This document shows, piece by piece, positions 10,234 to 18,178 of a DNA stretch of 64,000 bases. The notes under the pieces are model-generated. The model was not told where the DNA came from, made no database searches, and saw only the letters and a program-made list of their open reading frames with translations. The DNA is from CAVUNY01 sp963768585 (GTDB taxonomy: Bacteria; Chloroflexota; Anaerolineae; Anaerolineales; Anaerolineaceae): contig CAVYIF010000019.1 of the NCBI GenBank assembly GCA_963768585.1, forward strand, positions 248,001 to 312,000, read 5' to 3'. Position numbers and translations under genes: made by a program. The stretch's first letter is position 1. Every line of letters starts with the position of its first letter.

Positions 10234-10277
10234 ATTTTGTGTGAATTTCGGCATGCATGCCGAAATTCACACAAAAT
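10234..10277. repeat. Perfect 44-base palindrome
   Basis: Bases 10234-10255 are the exact reverse complement of 10256-10277. The core is GGCATGCATGCC flanked by GTGTGAATTTC and GAAATTCACAC. It begins 4 bases after the epimerase stop codon. It could serve as a bidirectional terminator for that gene, although no T tract follows, or as a protein-binding site. Confidence 0.7.
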
Positions 10278-10289
10278 ATCTTTAAAACC

Positions 10290-10318
10290 TTGACAGAATC
10301 GGGAATCGGGTATATCAT
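10290..10318 (+). promoter_or_regulatory. Sigma70-type promoter upstream of MFS leader
   Basis: -35 TTGACA at 10290-10295, 17-base spacer, -10 TATCAT at 10313-10318. Transcription should start near 10325, ahead of a terminator and the MFS gene. Confidence 0.7.
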
Positions 10319-10331
10319 TAACTTCAGTTAA
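10318..10331. promoter_or_regulatory. Small inverted repeat at transcription start, possible operator
   Basis: TTAAC-TTCA-GTTAA overlaps the end of the -10 box and the predicted start. The position suits repressor binding, but the repeat is short and the regulator is unknown. Confidence 0.35.
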
Positions 10332-10338
10332 GGGATTA

Positions 10339-10370
10339 CCGGACGCAGTTTTGCGCCGGGTCTTTTTTTT
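10339..10370 (+). terminator. Intrinsic terminator or attenuator before the MFS gene
   Basis: Stem CCGG-(A)-CGCA, loop GTTT, TGCG-CCGG, then G and TCTTTTTTTT. It lies only about 15 bases after the predicted transcription start and 180 bases before the MFS ATG. It would release a transcript of about 45 nt unless transcription reads through. Confidence 0.6.
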
Positions 10371-10374
10371 AACT

Positions 10375-10411
10375 CCCGGGCGCGAGTTTGTTTTGCAAAC
10401 TCGCGCCCGGG
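10375..10411. repeat. 16-base-pair GC-rich hairpin
   Basis: CCCGGGCGCGAGTTTG (10375-10390) and its exact complement (10396-10411), 5-base loop, followed by GTCGTTTTT. It may be a second, weaker terminator in the MFS leader. Confidence 0.55.
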
Positions 10412-10547
10412 TCGTTTTTACCACTGCCTTGTGGGCGGGCATCCAGCAGCAGAGGATGCCTGCTCACTTTTTTTATTTAAGAGCGGCCTTTGCACCTGCT
10501 GCGCACTTCGTGTTGGCGTGGGTATCGCCTTGAAACGGGAGGATGAA

Positions 10548-11912
10548 ATGCTTCAATATGGTTCGTTTTTGTGGATCTGGGCCGGGCAGGTGATCTCGAT
10601 CTTCGGTTCCAACCTGAGTGGATTTGCCCTGGGGGTGTGGTTGTACCAGGTGACCGGCTCGGCATCCAATTTTGCCCTGGTGGCGTTGTGCACCGTCCTG
10701 CCGCAGCTGCTCGTCTCGCCGCTGTCCGGCGCGCTGGTCGACCGCTACCCGCGGCGCTGGATGATGGTGTTGGGCGACAGCGGGGCGGCCCTGTGCACCC
10801 TGGCGATGGCAGCCCTGTTCTTCAGCGGGCCGGCGCTGGTGCAGCCCTGGCAGGTCTTCCTGGTCACGGCGCTCAGTTCGACCTTTGGGGCTCTGCAGTC
10901 TCCGGCCTACCTGGCTTTGGTGCCGGGGATGATCCCGGAGGCCCAGTTGGGCCGGGCTAACGGCCTGATTCAGCTTGGGCAGGGTCTGGCGGAGATCCTG
11001 GCACCGGCCGTGGCTGGCCTGCTGGTGGCCGCCATTGGCGTGCCGGGGGTGCTGTTGATCGACCTGGGCACGTTCGTTGCCGCGGTAAGCGTGCTGGCGT
11101 TGGTGCGCGCTCCCGAGAGTGCGCCAGAGACCACCCTGCATTTAGATGCGCATAGACACAAAGAACTCGGGCGCCATGCTGATCCGGTTGGCCGCGAGGC
11201 GGGGCTGCGCAGCTTTTTTAACGGCTGGTGGGCAGGCTGGAAAGCCATTCGTGCCCAACCCGGGCTGGTCGGATTGCTGCGTTTCCAGATGATTTTTTCG
11301 TTTTTATGGAGCCTGTTTGGGGTGTTGGTTTCGCCCATGATCCTGGGTTTTTCGGATGCGCGCGGTCTGGGGCTCATTCTAAGCGTGGCGGGGGGAGGGA
11401 TGCTGGCCGGCAGCCTGGCGATGTCGGTCTGGGGCGGCCCGCGCCGGCGGTTGCGCGGGTTGTTGGGCTTTGAACTGGCCAGCGCGGTGGCCTTTGTGGG
11501 AATAGGCCTGCAGCCCAGCCTGGCTCTGGTGGCGGGGGCCGCCTTTCTGGCCCACGTGACCCTGGCCTTCGTCTCCGGTCTCAACCAGTCGATCTGGCAG
11601 AGCCAGGTGGCGCCGGGGGTGCTGGGACGGGTGCTGGGGCTGCGCCAGGCGGCGGTCAAGGGCGCCACTCTGCTGGCCTACCTGCTGGCCGGCGGTCTGG
11701 CGGACCGCGTGCTCGAGCCTTTGCTGCTGCCTGGCGGCGGTCTGGTATCCAGCCTGGGAGCGTGGATCGGGGTTGGTCCCGGGAGGGGAATCGCGGCGCT
11801 GTGCGTGCTGATTGGCCTGGTGAAGGCCGTGACGGTGCTGGCGGTTTACGCCGCCCCGGGCGGGCGCGAACTGGACGGACGGTTGGTCAGCCAACCAGTT
11901 GGGGCAGAATGA
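10548..11912 (+). CDS. MFS transporter (MFS_3/EntS-like exporter)
   Basis: 454 residues with about 12 membrane helices. The ATG at 10548 is chosen because GGGAGG lies 5 bases upstream and the first helix (WIWAGQVISIFGSNLSGFAL) starts at once. A longer in-frame reading adds Cys-rich sequence that does not fit. The loop between helices 2 and 3, LSGALVDRYPRRWMM, is the MFS signature, and RANGLIQLGQGLAEILAPAV marks helix 5. The family mostly exports drugs, siderophores or macrolides by proton antiport. The substrate is unknown. Promoter, terminator and hairpins upstream suggest regulated expression. Confidence 0.88.
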   Translation: MLQYGSFLWIWAGQVISIFGSNLSGFALGVWLYQVTGSASNFALVALCTVLPQLLVSPLSGALVDRYPRRWMMVLGDSGAALCTLAMAALFFSGPALVQPWQVFLVTALSSTFGALQSPAYLALVPGMIPEAQLGRANGLIQLGQGLAEILAPAVAGLLVAAIGVPGVLLIDLGTFVAAVSVLALVRAPESAPETTLHLDAHRHKELGRHADPVGREAGLRSFFNGWWAGWKAIRAQPGLVGLLRFQMIFSFLWSLFGVLVSPMILGFSDARGLGLILSVAGGGMLAGSLAMSVWGGPRRRLRGLLGFELASAVAFVGIGLQPSLALVAGAAFLAHVTLAFVSGLNQSIWQSQVAPGVLGRVLGLRQAAVKGATLLAYLLAGGLADRVLEPLLLPGGGLVSSLGAWIGVGPGRGIAALCVLIGLVKAVTVLAVYAAPGGRELDGRLVSQPVGAE

Positions 11913-12308
11913 TCAATTCGGTTTGTTGATGGCTGCCAGGGCGTCATCGAAAGAGCGCCGCAGTGCCGCCCCCTCCACCTCATCGTTCCAGAAACCGATA
12001 ATTTTTCCTTGAGAGTCAACCAGGTAGAACTCAGGCGTGGTGCTGAAACCGTACTGCTCCATCAAAGGCCGGTTTTCAGGAAAAAGTATATTGGCATGCA
12101 CGAAGTCAATCTGGTCGCCGTAAATTTTTTCCAGCCCATTCACGATGGACATCGCCTCGCGGCAGGTCGATCACAGCGGCGAGTAGAACTCGACAAACTG
12201 CAGCTCTGGCGGGCCAGGCTGCGCCGGGGGAGCCATAACCGGTGCAGCACTGACCAGTAACCCTAAAATGGCGATGATAACCCCCGCAAGTATTCGAGCG
12301 GTTTTCAT
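11913..12308 (-). CDS. Thioredoxin-fold protein with in-frame TGA at the active site (candidate UxxC selenoprotein)
   Basis: One open frame of 131 residues if the TGA at 12173-12171 is read through. The ATG at 12308 follows AAGGA by 5 bases. Residues 1-28 form a signal or membrane anchor (ILAGVIIAILGLLV). The thioredoxin strand then leads to VEFYSPL-U46-STC49, with the TGA exactly where the first Cys of CxxC belongs. After it come helix alpha-1 (REAMSIVNGLEKIYGD), the strand IDFVHANI and the cis-Pro region GFSTTPEFYLVDSQG, all normal for thioredoxin or TlpA-like proteins exported from the cytoplasm. Read as a stop, the gene gives a peptide with no active site. A short hairpin lies 16 bases downstream. 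Alternatives are a nonsense mutation or a sequence error. It follows rhamnulokinase with a gap of about 90 bases. Confidence 0.7.
12143..12154 (-). promoter_or_regulatory. Possible bacterial SECIS hairpin after the in-frame TGA
   Basis: On the minus strand CGAT-GTCC-ATCG forms a 4-bp stem with a 4-base loop whose first base is G, extendable by a G-T pair. The stem starts 16 bases after the TGA and the loop G is about 20 bases from it. This is within the spacing described for bacterial SECIS elements. The stem is short, so this is only suggestive. Confidence 0.35.
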
Positions 12309-12401
12309 AGCAATCCTTGCTGCCAGTAATCGCGGCGGGGGAGGGCTGTCAAGGCCCTCCTCCTGCGTACTTTCAGATCGTTTCACGAAAACGGCATATA
12401 T

Positions 12402-13913
12402 TTATTGGGATTGAACCTTCAACGCCGACCAGCGTTCATAGGCTTCGGCCCAGCGGGCAGTTTCCTGGGGTTCGTAGCGCGTCACCTCAAATGAATTGCG
12501 CACCACGGCGCGCGCCTCGTCCAGCGAGTTCAACTCGCCCAGGGCCACGGCTTGAATCAGGATGTTGCCGATGGCGGTTGCCTCTACCGGGCCGGCGATC
12601 ACCGGGCGGGCGGTGGCGTTAGCGGCGAACTGGTTGAGCAGCTTATTTTTGGTGCCGCCGCCGACGATGTGCAGCGGATCCAGGCGGTAGCCCAAAGCGC
12701 CTTCCAGGCTTTCCAGCGTTTTACGGTATTTGAGGGCCAGACTCTCCAGGGCACAGCGCACAAACTGGCCTTTGGTCGCCGGCACGGGCTGGCTCGTTTT
12801 GCGGCAGTATTCGGCGATGCGCGCCGGCATATCACCATGGGGCAAGAATTCATCCCAATCCGGGTCGATCAGCGAGCGAAACGGCGCGGCTTCCGCCGCC
12901 ATCAGGGTGATGTCGTCGTAGGAAAGCGCCTCACCTTGCAGTTGCCAGGTTTGCCGGCACTGCTGCACGATCCACAACCCGATGATGTTTTTAAGGAAGC
13001 GGATCGTGCCGCCTACCCCGCCTTCATTGGTCACATTAAGGGCCAGCGTTTGGGCGTTGATCACCGGCTCGGCCAGTTCGGCCCCCAACAAGGACCAGGT
13101 GCCCGAACTCAGGTAGGCGAAACCGCGCCCGGCTGCCGGCACGGCGGCTACGGCACTGCCCGTGTCATGGCAGGCCGGAGCGATCACTTTCACCCCTTTC
13201 AGACCGGTCTCTTCGGCCACCGCTGGCAGCAGTTCACCCAGTACGGTGCCTGGCGGTACCACTTCGGGGAAGATTTGCCCCGGGATGCCCAACTGTTCCA
13301 GCAAGGAAAATGCCCAATCGCGCGCGCGCGGATCGTAGCACTGGGTGGTGGTGGCGATGCTGAATTCGGATACTTTTTTCCCGGTCAGCCAATAATTAAA
13401 CAGGTCGGGCATGGTCAGCAGGGTGCGCGCCGCCTTAAGGGCCGGGGAATTGGCGCGCTTGAGCGCCAGCAGCTGGTAGAGGGTGTTGAGTTGCATAAAT
13501 TGGATGCCGGTGGCCTCGAAGATCGTGTCGCGCCCGGCCAGCGACCAGGCTTTTTCAACCATCCCATCTGTACGGGTATCGCGGTAGTGGTAGGGGTTGC
13601 CCAGCAGTTCGCCGCGGGCATCCAGCAGGCCGAAATCCACCCCCCAGGTATCCAGCCCGATCGAAGCCAGCTTCACAGCGCCCCGCCTCCCGGCAGGCCG
13701 TTCTCTGGCGATTTCTTCGCAGGCCAGGTGCAGCCCGGTTTTTATTTCGCTAAACAGGCCGAGTGCGTTCCAGTGCAGCCCGGTTGGCAGGCGCACCGGG
13801 TCGTTGGGGAAGCGGTGAACTTCTTTCAATTCGAGGCGGCCGTCGTTCAGGCGGCCCAGGATGGCGCGTCCACTTTCTGCGCCAATGTCAAGAGCAAGGA
13901 TGTTCAGGGGCAT
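12402..13913 (-). CDS. rhaB: Rhamnulokinase
   Basis: 503 residues of the FGGY sugar-kinase family, normal for RhaB. It phosphorylates L-rhamnulose in the cytoplasm. Visible marks are the N-terminal phosphate loop LNILALDIGAESGRAILGRL, the segment LASIGLDTWGVDFGLLD that distinguishes rhamnulokinase from other FGGY kinases, CHDTGSAVAAVPAAG, and the C-terminal LHIVGGGTKNKLLNQFAA with the ATP-binding GGG. Isomerase and aldolase genes are not adjacent. A GH106-like enzyme lies 30 kb away in this window and could feed the same pathway (inference). A distant L-fuculokinase role is possible but less likely. Confidence 0.9.
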   Translation of the reverse strand: MPLNILALDIGAESGRAILGRLNDGRLELKEVHRFPNDPVRLPTGLHWNALGLFSEIKTGLHLACEEIARERPAGRRGAVKLASIGLDTWGVDFGLLDARGELLGNPYHYRDTRTDGMVEKAWSLAGRDTIFEATGIQFMQLNTLYQLLALKRANSPALKAARTLLTMPDLFNYWLTGKKVSEFSIATTTQCYDPRARDWAFSLLEQLGIPGQIFPEVVPPGTVLGELLPAVAEETGLKGVKVIAPACHDTGSAVAAVPAAGRGFAYLSSGTWSLLGAELAEPVINAQTLALNVTNEGGVGGTIRFLKNIIGLWIVQQCRQTWQLQGEALSYDDITLMAAEAAPFRSLIDPDWDEFLPHGDMPARIAEYCRKTSQPVPATKGQFVRCALESLALKYRKTLESLEGALGYRLDPLHIVGGGTKNKLLNQFAANATARPVIAGPVEATAIGNILIQAVALGELNSLDEARAVVRNSFEVTRYEPQETARWAEAYERWSALKVQSQ

Positions 13914-14202
13914 AAGGTCTCCAAAATAAACATTTCAACGTCTCAGCCTGTCAGCCGATCACTGTTTCAGCAGATAGCCGTTTCAACAATCAAGGAATTT
14001 TAAGCTGATCACCTGGCCGGCTGATTGGCTGACCAGCTTTAACGTATTTCTGATATTTCATTTGTATTTTTCTAATATACCGATTTTAACATAGAGAGCG
14101 TAAAAGGTAGTAACGGATGCAGCCGCCCGGCGCCACAAGTTATGTTTGGATGGATCGGGCAGCAGCCCGGGTCAAAATGCATAAATTTGAAAGGAGGTTT
14201 TT

Positions 14203-14640
14203 ATGTTACGAAGACGTTATATTCCCAACATGTGGAATGAAATGGATCGCTTGCAGCGAGAGATGAACAGCTTGTTCGATCACTACGACCGGCCATGGTC
14301 GCAGGTTGCCGGTTATCCGGCGGTGAATGTCTGGATGAACGATGAATCCGCGGTGATCACGGCGGAACTGCCAGGCGTGGACGTCAAAGACCTCGATATC
14401 AGCGTGGTTGGCGAAACCGTGACCCTGAGCGGCGAGCGCAAGAGCGATGACCTTCCCAAGGACGTCACCTACCATCGCCAGGAGCGCGGCACAGGCAAGT
14501 TCACCCGTACAATCGACTTGCCCTTCACCGTCGAGTCGGGCAAAGTTCAGGCCACGCTCGAGAAAGGCATCCTGCGTGTCTTGCTGCCGCGGTCTGAAAA
14601 GGATAAACCGCGCAAAGTGATGGTAAAGGCGGTCAGCTAG
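14203..14640 (+). CDS. Small heat shock protein, Hsp20/alpha-crystallin family (first of two)
   Basis: 145 residues. After an N-terminal stretch (MWNEMDRLQREMNSLFDHYD) the alpha-crystallin domain begins at PAVNVWMNDESAVITAELPG and ends with the conserved A-x-x-x-GVL-like motif ATLEKGILRVLLPRSE. It is an ATP-independent chaperone that holds unfolding proteins in oligomers. AAAGGAGG precedes the ATG by 6 bases. It is followed 84 bases later by a second Hsp20 gene and probably co-transcribed with it. No CIRCE or other recognisable heat-shock operator was found upstream. Confidence 0.95.
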   Translation: MLRRRYIPNMWNEMDRLQREMNSLFDHYDRPWSQVAGYPAVNVWMNDESAVITAELPGVDVKDLDISVVGETVTLSGERKSDDLPKDVTYHRQERGTGKFTRTIDLPFTVESGKVQATLEKGILRVLLPRSEKDKPRKVMVKAVS

Positions 14641-14724
14641 TCAGCAAAAGCAAACCTGCCAGAGCGCAGATTTTCTAAGACATTGAAATGCTGAGAAGCT
14701 GGGAAGTTTTGAAAGGAGGAACCT

Positions 14725-15141
14725 ATGTCTGAATCGAAGTCGGATGGAAAGAATCTTGTGCCTCGTAAATCGGAAGTAACGTATGACAACGGTGAGCCAA
14801 CCCGCAACCGCAGGGTCTATTCACCCCTGACGGATATTGTCGAGACCGCGGATGAGATCCTGGTGACGACCGATATGCCGGGCGTCGACGAAAAATGCGT
14901 CGACATCACGCTCGAGAAAAATGTGTTGACGATCCATGCTTATCCACCGGAAGAAACGGTTGAAAACTACTCGCTGGTGTTTGGCGAATACGGTGTGGGC
15001 GATTTCGAACGCAAGTTCGTTGTTTCACAGGAAGTCGACCGCGAGAAGATCGCGGCCAAGGTTAAGAACGGGGTGCTGACCGTGCACCTGCCCAAGGCCG
15101 GCCCGGCCAAGGCCCGCAAGATCGAAGTACGTGCTGTGTAG
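14725..15141 (+). CDS. Small heat shock protein, Hsp20 family (second of two)
   Basis: 138 residues. The alpha-crystallin domain runs from about residue 35 (YSPLTDIVETADEILVTTDM) to the end (AAKVKNGVLTVHLPKA). It has a distinct charged N-terminus and clear divergence from its neighbour, so the pair is old or was acquired separately. A strong AAAGGAGG site precedes the ATG. An intrinsic terminator follows 20 bases after the stop, closing a two-gene unit. Confidence 0.93.
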   Translation: MSESKSDGKNLVPRKSEVTYDNGEPTRNRRVYSPLTDIVETADEILVTTDMPGVDEKCVDITLEKNVLTIHAYPPEETVENYSLVFGEYGVGDFERKFVVSQEVDREKIAAKVKNGVLTVHLPKAGPAKARKIEVRAV

Positions 15142-15160
15142 TTAAACACTGCTGATTTTT

Positions 15161-15200
15161 CCCAGTCGAGTATTTATCGCGCTCGACTGGGAATTTTTTT
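15161..15200 (+). terminator. Intrinsic terminator of the Hsp20 pair
   Basis: CCCAGTCGAG (15161-15170) pairs exactly with CTCGACTGGG (15182-15191), 11-base loop, followed by AATTTTTTT. Confidence 0.85.
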
Positions 15201-15214
15201 ATTCCATCTCCAGG

Positions 15215-16024
15215 CTAACGCCCCAGATCAATCCCAAATAAATCTATCAGCAAACGCTCTCTTTCCTGTGGGGTCACCGCGCGTTCTTCGCGCACGCCGT
15301 GTTGGGTGACGATCAGGCGCCCGTCCTCCAGCGAGATGCGCCCCTCTGGGGTCGCCAGGGTGCAGATCTGCTTGCGGGTGAAGATCGATTCGGGTGAGGT
15401 CTGGTGGTAGTGACACATCGGCTCAAAATCGACGAAGGCTCGTGGCTGGGTGGTGAAGGCATACTGCCGCTCCCATTCGCCGCTCGAAGGGTGCCCGGTG
15501 GCATGGGTATGCCGCTCCCACAACTGGCGGCGCGGCGCTGCTTCCGGTACTTCGGGTGAGTTGGTCGTGATGCGGTAAGTTTTCAAGCCGCCATCCTGCT
15601 CGCCTTCGACGTCCGCGCGCAGCGGGATGCGGAACGAGTCGCCCCAGCCGACATCCACCAACCAGCGCACCTCCGGAGATGCGTCCGCGGGACAGCGCAC
15701 CAGCAGTGTCAGGTGGTCGAAATCGGGACCGTAGCTTCCATCACTATGGTAATCGCTGGCGGAAAGCAGCGTGATTTCAAAACCCAGGTCCTCCAGCAGC
15801 CAGGCGAACAGGCCGTTCAACTCGTAGCAGAACCCGCCTCGCCGGCGGGTGACGATCTTGTCATACAGCGTGGTTAATCCCAGGCGGATCGGGCGGCCCA
15901 GGGCGATATCCAGGTTTTCAAAGGGCACATGCAGCATATGCGCCAGCTGCAGGCGGCGCAGGCTTTCAGCGTCGGCCGCCAGGGGCAGCTCCAGGCCAAT
16001 CCGTTCCAGGTAAGGGATCAACAT
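15215..16024 (-). CDS. nat: Arylamine N-acetyltransferase
   Basis: 269 residues, normal size. It transfers acetyl from acetyl-CoA to arylamines or related acceptors. The catalytic triad is visible: Cys in RRGGFCYELNGLFAWLL (about residue 70), His in FDHLTLLVRC (about 107) and Asp in WLVDVGWGD (about 123). The N-terminal VPFENLDIALGRPI is also typical. Related enzymes make amide bonds in ansamycin-type pathways, but no such cluster is seen here. It follows a methyltransferase and a PIG-L deacetylase on the same strand with short gaps, possibly one operon. Confidence 0.93.
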   Translation of the reverse strand: MLIPYLERIGLELPLAADAESLRRLQLAHMLHVPFENLDIALGRPIRLGLTTLYDKIVTRRRGGFCYELNGLFAWLLEDLGFEITLLSASDYHSDGSYGPDFDHLTLLVRCPADASPEVRWLVDVGWGDSFRIPLRADVEGEQDGGLKTYRITTNSPEVPEAAPRRQLWERHTHATGHPSSGEWERQYAFTTQPRAFVDFEPMCHYHQTSPESIFTRKQICTLATPEGRISLEDGRLIVTQHGVREERAVTPQERERLLIDLFGIDLGR

Positions 16025-16073
16025 GTTCGATGAACTCGATGATTGGTAAGATCAGGTTTAACACGGTCTGGTT

Positions 16074-16871
16074 TCATTCTAACTCCCCGCGTACGGCCCA
16101 GGCGCAGGCGATCATTTCGATATTCCCGCTGCCAGTGGGATCGATGCGCTGTTTGAGTTCTACCGCTAACCGCTTCCGCTGGCTGGTACGGAGCGAGGCT
16201 ACGTAATTGGGGGCAGGACCGGTTCCCGCCAGAAACGGGTCCCAATAATCTGAGAACGTCGTGAAAAGGGTGGGTATTTCAAGCGCATCTGCTTTGACCC
16301 TCGATAGCCCGGCCTCCCGGAAGGTGTTTTCCAGGCGTTCCGGCTGGCAGAGGGGAAAGCGCCGGCCCTCATCCAGCGGTTCTGCGGCGGGGTCCAGGGT
16401 CACGGCTGCGTCCCAAAAGGTGCGCAGAAAATCCATCCGGCCCGCATAATCCCACACGTAGGCAGCGACCAAGCCGCCCGAACGAGCTCGCTTCATCATG
16501 GATTGGACCGCATTGACTGGCTCTGGGATGAAATTGAGGACCAGACCGGAGACAATCGCCCCAAACCCGTTTGAAACGTGGGGTAGATTCTCAAGCGTGG
16601 CCGCCTGAAAGGAGAGCCGGGAATTGCGACCCTGGCCGTTCGCATATGCAATGAAGGGCGCAGAAGGGTCACAACCGATGACCATTTCAGGGCTGGCAGT
16701 CTGAATGATGGCTGTCGCCAGGGCGCCGGTTCCGCAGCCAACATCCAGCCAGCGCAGCCCTGGCTTTGGCTGGAGCCAACCCAAAAAAACGCTGGCCAGC
16801 GCGCGGCTCCAACGGCCCATGTAGGCATCATAGGATGCTCCTTTGGCCCAGTGATCGTCAAGTACTTGCAT
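16074..16871 (-). CDS. Class I SAM-dependent methyltransferase
   Basis: 265 residues. SAM motif I is LRWLDVGCGTGALATAII (about residue 40). It is followed by MVIGCDPSAPFIAYA (motif II acidic end) and GFGAIVSGLVLNFIPEPV (motif IV). The family is broad, covering quinone, small-molecule and lipid methylation, and no substrate can be given. It lies in a minus-strand run after the PIG-L deacetylase and a 32-codon open frame, and before arylamine N-acetyltransferase (50-base gap). Confidence 0.85.
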   Translation of the reverse strand: MQVLDDHWAKGASYDAYMGRWSRALASVFLGWLQPKPGLRWLDVGCGTGALATAIIQTASPEMVIGCDPSAPFIAYANGQGRNSRLSFQAATLENLPHVSNGFGAIVSGLVLNFIPEPVNAVQSMMKRARSGGLVAAYVWDYAGRMDFLRTFWDAAVTLDPAAEPLDEGRRFPLCQPERLENTFREAGLSRVKADALEIPTLFTTFSDYWDPFLAGTGPAPNYVASLRTSQRKRLAVELKQRIDPTGSGNIEMIACAWAVRGELE

Positions 16872-16882
16872 GGGGCAAACGA

Positions 16883-16981
16883 TTAAGCATGGATCTTTTT
16901 GGCACGGTCATAGGCGCGTGCAAAGCCCGGCAGGGCGCGCGCAACCATGGCGTCGTTGGCGGTCAGCGAGATTTGGTTCAT
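16883..16981 (-). CDS. Small open frame (32 residues) between PIG-L deacetylase and methyltransferase
   Basis: ATG at 16981, TAA at 16883-16885. A GAGG ribosome site lies 8 bases before the ATG. It starts 13 bases after the PIG-L stop and ends 12 bases before the methyltransferase ATG, so it fills the gap exactly as an operon gene would. The product begins MNQISLTANDAMVARALPGF and ends in a basic helix (YDRAKKIHA). No family was recognised. It may be a genuine small protein, a translational coupler or a remnant. Confidence 0.4.
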   Translation of the reverse strand: MNQISLTANDAMVARALPGFARAYDRAKKIHA

Positions 16982-16993
16982 CTTTTTTACCTC

Positions 16994-17839
16994 TTAGCGA
17001 ATACCGGCAAACAGGTCGTGTTCGATGCCCGGGCTAACGCCAACCAGGCTGTACTGGCGCATAAAGGTGCCCTGGGCGGTAAGTAATGTGCGCCAGCGCT
17101 CGTCTGACAGGCTCTTGATGTTCCCCAGGCTGGGCAGCTGCGAGCGGTGGCACAGAATCGCCTTGCGGGCGGTGCGCCAGTGCTCGCCTACCTCCAGGCG
17201 GGTGGTGATGGCCCACTCGGGCCAGGCCACCGGGCCGCGGCGGATGCCGTCGACGTCGATGCCGATTTCATCGCCAAACTGCTCGGTGAGCAGACCAGTC
17301 AGTTGCGGGCTGTTGACCATAAAATACAGTTTATTCACGCGGTGGGCGGGGCGGGTTTCGCCGGGATACATCGGGTCAGCGGCGCATACCAGCGCCCCGG
17401 CAGTCAATTGGCTGATGGCGATGTGGTCGGGATGCCCGTAGTCGCCTTCGGGGCCGAAGGTCACCACGACCTGCGGTCGGATGCTGCGCACCAAACTCAC
17501 GATGTGTGCCGTGGCCTCGTGAATGTTGGCCTGGGCCAGCTCACCGTCGATCAAGTTCAGAAAGTCCACTGAATGCAGCCCAAGCATGTGGGCCGCGTTC
17601 AGTAGTTCGGCCTGGCGAATGGCCCCCATGCCGTAAGGGCCGGGGTTTTTTTCGGGTATGCCGCACCAGCCTTTTTCGCCGCGGGTGGCGGTTACCAGGT
17701 GAGTGGAGACTCCTTCGGCGGCATAGCGGGCCAGCGTGCCGCCCATACCCATCAATTCATCATCGGGGTGGGCCAGGATGGCCATCAGTTTGAGTGGGTT
17801 GGCCGGATGATCGTCGGAGCGCGGCGCGGGTGTGGTCAT
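16994..17839 (-). CDS. PIG-L/LmbE family N-acetyl-sugar deacetylase
   Basis: 281 residues. The zinc-binding motif AHPDDELMGMGGTLARYA is at about residue 20, and the second metal-ligand region GPEGDYGHPDHIAISQLT is near residue 130. The family removes acetyl from GlcNAc-containing small molecules (MshB in mycothiol, BshB in bacillithiol, LmbE, GlcNAc-PI). Length and motif spacing fit MshB-like enzymes, but no thiol biosynthesis neighbours (MshA, MshC) are present. It is the first gene of the minus-strand run with the methyltransferase and acetyltransferase. Confidence 0.88.
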   Translation of the reverse strand: MTTPAPRSDDHPANPLKLMAILAHPDDELMGMGGTLARYAAEGVSTHLVTATRGEKGWCGIPEKNPGPYGMGAIRQAELLNAAHMLGLHSVDFLNLIDGELAQANIHEATAHIVSLVRSIRPQVVVTFGPEGDYGHPDHIAISQLTAGALVCAADPMYPGETRPAHRVNKLYFMVNSPQLTGLLTEQFGDEIGIDVDGIRRGPVAWPEWAITTRLEVGEHWRTARKAILCHRSQLPSLGNIKSLSDERWRTLLTAQGTFMRQYSLVGVSPGIEHDLFAGIR

Positions 17840-18178
17840 TCGCTGGTCCCTGTCTGGATCATCGGGTCAGGTCCGGCGTGGATGATCAAGACAAATATGT
17901 CTGGATAGACAGGGATGAACGTTTTACCCGAGTTTTGTTTTTTTGTTTTGAAGGTCGCTGGCATTGATTCCACCTCTGTGCCTGACCGGGGTTTGATTCG
18001 CGGTGCTAAAGAACGGCATCGGAAAGACTAATTTGGACAATACTTGTAAAAATTACGAGTCAAACTATACAGAATTTACCCCCTAAAGTCAAGGCTTCAT
18101 TGTTTTGCCTGTTTTTGGTTTGCCAGGAGAGCCTTTCGCGCTAATAATAAGAGGATAAAAAATTGCAGGAGCTCTGTT
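17840..18178. other. Intergenic region between divergent genes
   Basis: 339 bases with no supported gene. There is a T-rich run near 17935-17950 and a plausible rightward promoter at 18044-18071. Nothing else was recognised. Confidence 0.5.
18044..18071 (+). promoter_or_regulatory. Promoter for the membrane protein at 18179
   Basis: -35 TTGTAA (18044-18049), 16-base spacer, -10 TATACA (18066-18071). The predicted leader is about 100 bases. Confidence 0.45.

Larger units (their letters stand above)
10231..10547. other. Intergenic region rich in hairpins before the MFS gene
   Basis: 317 bases without a supported gene. In order it holds a perfect 44-base palindrome, a strong promoter, a small inverted repeat at the likely transcription start, an intrinsic terminator with an eight-T tract, a second GC-rich hairpin, and the ribosome site GGGAGG of the MFS gene at 10537-10542. 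The parts are listed separately. Confidence 0.6.

Noticed and set aside
12552..14003. Long rightward open frame (about 480 codons) opposite rhamnulokinase
   Set aside because: Exact antisense of a gene with clear FGGY kinase motifs; no family features or ribosome site of its own.
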